Positions 6,102 to 7,691 of a stretch of 7,691 nucleotides of DNA are shown here, one piece after another; the first letter of the stretch is position 1, and each line of letters opens with the position of its first letter. A program made the translations under genes and the position numbers. The DNA comes from Anaerolineae bacterium. Its GTDB lineage: Bacteria; Chloroflexota; Anaerolineae; B4-G1; SLSP01. The notes beneath the pieces are model-generated. The model searched no databases. It was given only the letters and a program-made list of their open reading frames with translations, and was not told where the DNA came from. Location: NCBI GenBank assembly GCA_016934645.1, contig JAFGSL010000183.1, positions 1-7,691 on the forward strand, written 5' to 3'.

Positions 6102-6443
6102 ATGCATGAATTGCCCATCACCGAAGACATCTTGCGCATCGTCACCGAACATGCGCAGAAAGCAGGCGCGACGCGCATCACGCACATCAATCTGGTCATC
6201 GGCGAATTGACAAGCTTTATCGACGATTCGATCCAATTCTATTTCGAGATGCTTTCCCCCGGAACGCCCGCCGAGGCTGCGATGTTGCACTTTCAACGCA
6301 TCAAAACCCGCTTTCGTTGCCGCCAGTGCTCGTGCGAATTCGAGCCAGAGGGCCGGAATTGGATATGCCCTGAATGTGGCACGCTCGGCGGTGATGTGAT
6401 CGCCGGAAAAGAGTTCTACGTCGAAAGCATTGAGGTCACGTAA
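6102..6443 (+). CDS. hypA: Hydrogenase nickel incorporation protein HypA
   Basis: This 113-residue cytoplasmic nickel metallochaperone works with HypB to load Ni into the [NiFe]-hydrogenase large subunit. It starts with MHELPI, where His2 and the N-terminus form the family's nickel site. The zinc ribbon has Cys73/Cys76 (CRQC) and Cys89/Cys92 (CPEC), with an additional Cys78. The C-terminal GGDVIAGKEFYVESIEV (96-112) is typical. Length agrees with the family. AGGATG lies about 6 nt before ATG, a modest ribosome binding site. HypB follows after 75 nt and hypF after that, confirming a maturation cluster. No structural hydrogenase gene is in the window. Confidence 0.95.
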   Translation: MHELPITEDILRIVTEHAQKAGATRITHINLVIGELTSFIDDSIQFYFEMLSPGTPAEAAMLHFQRIKTRFRCRQCSCEFEPEGRNWICPECGTLGGDVIAGKEFYVESIEVT

Positions 6444-6473
6444 GGGATTGGTGACTAGGGATTTGGGATTGGG
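6444..6473 (+). repeat. Short GGGATT direct repeat in the hypA-hypB gap
   Basis: Three GGGATT copies start at 6444, 6458 and 6465, two of them followed by GG. They sit directly after the hypA stop in the 75-nt gap before hypB. Such G-rich filler repeats are seen between genes in some bacteria. No function is evident, and the stretch is too short to prove a repeat family from this window. Confidence 0.5.
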
Positions 6474-6518
6474 CACACCTATTTACTAATCCGCATCATT
6501 ACAGTTAAGGAGACAAGA

Positions 6519-7175
6519 ATGTCTGAACAAACTACACCAAGTCGCGTTCCCGTTGTAGAAAAACTTTTGACCGCCAACGAGCAAGTGGCAGCGGACAACC
6601 GTGACTACTTCGCGGCGCGTCACGTTACGGTGATCAATATTATGGCCTCGCCGGGCGCGGGTAAGACCACGCTGCTGCTGGCGACCATCGACGCGCTACC
6701 GGAGCGTCGCATCGGCGTGATCGAGGGCGACGTGGCCTCGCAGGTCGACGCCGAGAAGATCGCGGAAACCGGAACGCCTGTCGTACAGATCAACACCGGC
6801 GGCGCGTGCCACCTCGACGCACCGATGATCCGCCGCGCGCTGCCCGCCCTCCCCCTCGACGACCTCGAAATGGTCTTTGTCGAGAACGTTGGCAATCTCA
6901 TCTGTCCGGTCTCGTTCGACCTGGGGCAGAGTTACAATGTCGGCCTGCTCAGCATCCCGGAAGGTGACGACAAGCCCTACAAGTATCCGGCAATTTTCGA
7001 GGCAGTCGATCTGGTCGTCGTCACCAAGTCCGATCTGCGGCCCTATCTCGATTTCGACCTGGAAGCGTTCACTGAGTTGGTCCACGGCCTCAACCCCGAT
7101 GCACCGGTGCTATGCCTTTCGGCCAAGACTGGCGAAGGGATGCACGACTGGCTGTCCTGGCTGGAAACGCACTAA
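6519..7175 (+). CDS. hypB: Hydrogenase maturation GTPase HypB
   Basis: This 218-residue SIMIBI-class GTPase drives nickel insertion with HypA. The P-loop is ASPGAGKT (43-50), followed by EGDVASQVDAEKI (69-81), NTGGACHLDA (92-101) and VENVGNLICPVSFDLG (121-136). The base-recognition motif is TKSD (169-172). Cys97, His98 and Cys129 correspond to the metal site in the G domain. The N-terminus lacks both the CxxCGC motif and the His-rich stretch that store or bind nickel in some HypB proteins, so this is the short form. The start is backed by AAGGAG about 7 nt upstream. A 24-nt gap separates it from hypF on the same strand, so the genes are very likely cotranscribed. Confidence 0.95.
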   Translation: MSEQTTPSRVPVVEKLLTANEQVAADNRDYFAARHVTVINIMASPGAGKTTLLLATIDALPERRIGVIEGDVASQVDAEKIAETGTPVVQINTGGACHLDAPMIRRALPALPLDDLEMVFVENVGNLICPVSFDLGQSYNVGLLSIPEGDDKPYKYPAIFEAVDLVVVTKSDLRPYLDFDLEAFTELVHGLNPDAPVLCLSAKTGEGMHDWLSWLETH

Positions 7176-7199
7176 GGGTTTAGGCTAGAAGGGAATATT

Positions 7200-7691
7200 G
7201 TGGTCGCTTATCACATCGCCGTGACTGGCGTCGTGCAGGGTGTGGGGTTTCGTCCTTTCATCTACAACCTGGCGACGCGCCTCGAGCTCAACGGCTGGGT
7301 TTACAACCACTCCGGCGGCGTGGACATCGTTATCGAAGGAGCGGAGGATGCTGCCACGCGTTTCATCGCCGCCCTGCGCAACGAAGCACCGCCACTGGCG
7401 CACATCACTGGGGTGACAGCGCACACCGTAGCCGTTGGAGGCTACAAGCGCTTCGAGATCCGTCATTCGGAGCACCAGGAGGGGCAATACCAGCTCATCT
7501 CGCCCGATGTCGCCACCTGCCCCGACTGCCTGCGTGAGCTGTTCGATCCGCATGACCGCCGCTACCGCTATCCCTTCATCAACTGCACCAACTGCGGGCC
7601 ACGTTTTACCATCATCGACGACATCCCCTACGACCGGCCCAACACTACGATGCGCGTCTTCCCGCTGTGCGACGCCTGTCGCGCCGAGTAC
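7200..7691 (+). CDS. hypF: Carbamoyltransferase HypF, 5' part only
   Basis: HypF uses carbamoyl phosphate and ATP to load HypE with the carbamoyl group that becomes the cyanide ligands of the [NiFe] active site. Only the first 164 codons are present, and the frame stays open to the window end; full HypF proteins are about 750 residues. The acylphosphatase-like domain is clear: VTGVVQGVGFRPF (8-20) with catalytic Arg18, and YNHSGGVDIVIEG (35-47) with Asn36. It is followed by the zinc-finger region CPDC (107-110), CTNCGPRFT (129-137) and CDAC (157-160), with the usual DRRYRYPFINC spacing. The start is GTG with AAGGGA about 6 nt upstream; no upstream in-frame start fits the conserved beginning as well. 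The later YrdC-like and carbamoyltransferase domains would lie beyond the window. Confidence 0.93.
   Translation, partial: MVAYHIAVTGVVQGVGFRPFIYNLATRLELNGWVYNHSGGVDIVIEGAEDAATRFIAALRNEAPPLAHITGVTAHTVAVGGYKRFEIRHSEHQEGQYQLISPDVATCPDCLRELFDPHDRRYRYPFINCTNCGPRFTIIDDIPYDRPNTTMRVFPLCDACRAEY

Noticed and set aside
7185..7553. Minus-strand open frame of 122 codons
   Set aside because: Antisense to the unmistakable acylphosphatase and zinc-finger regions of hypF.

Overview
The window carries bacterial chromosomal DNA of fairly high GC, except for an AT-richer left end of about 450 bases. Genes are tightly packed, Shine-Dalgarno-led and often overlapping. No rRNA, tRNA, CRISPR array or transposase gene is visible. 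The gene content (split archaeal-type lipoate assembly genes, hyp hydrogenase maturation genes) and the short AT-rich or GGGATT-type intergenic repeats suggest an uncultured-type, probably anaerobic or thermophile-related bacterium. Chloroflexota is my best guess, but no marker gene here proves it.

Left half, minus strand, read from 4454 down to 460: a nitrilase-superfamily amidohydrolase, radical SAM protein LipS1, lipoate-protein ligase catalytic domain LplA, its small partner domain LplB, and radical SAM protein LipS2. Four of the five genes touch or overlap a neighbour (8 nt, 32 nt and 4 nt overlaps). The exception is the 94-nt lipS1-lplA gap, which holds a long imperfect hairpin. A near-consensus promoter lies upstream of the nitrilase. 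Together LplA/LplB can activate and attach octanoate or lipoate to a carrier protein, and LipS2 plus LipS1 can insert the two sulfurs. This is the recently described alternative to the LipB/LipA route. Radical SAM genes of this kind are commonly misannotated as biotin synthases. A small AT-rich gene for a three-helix membrane protein of unknown function lies at the far left (64-381).

Middle: a 297-base divergent intergenic region (4455-4751) with a pair of inverted 14-bp operator-like sites close to the start of the plus-strand gene. That gene encodes a flavin-dependent oxidoreductase of the FAD_oxidored type (4752-6023) with unknown substrate.

Right, plus strand: hypA, hypB and the 5' part of hypF (cut by the window end), which are [NiFe]-hydrogenase maturation genes for nickel delivery and cyanide-ligand synthesis. 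They probably have their own promoter in the gap before hypA. The hyp genes and the lipoate genes are neighbours on opposite strands, and nothing in the sequence links them functionally.
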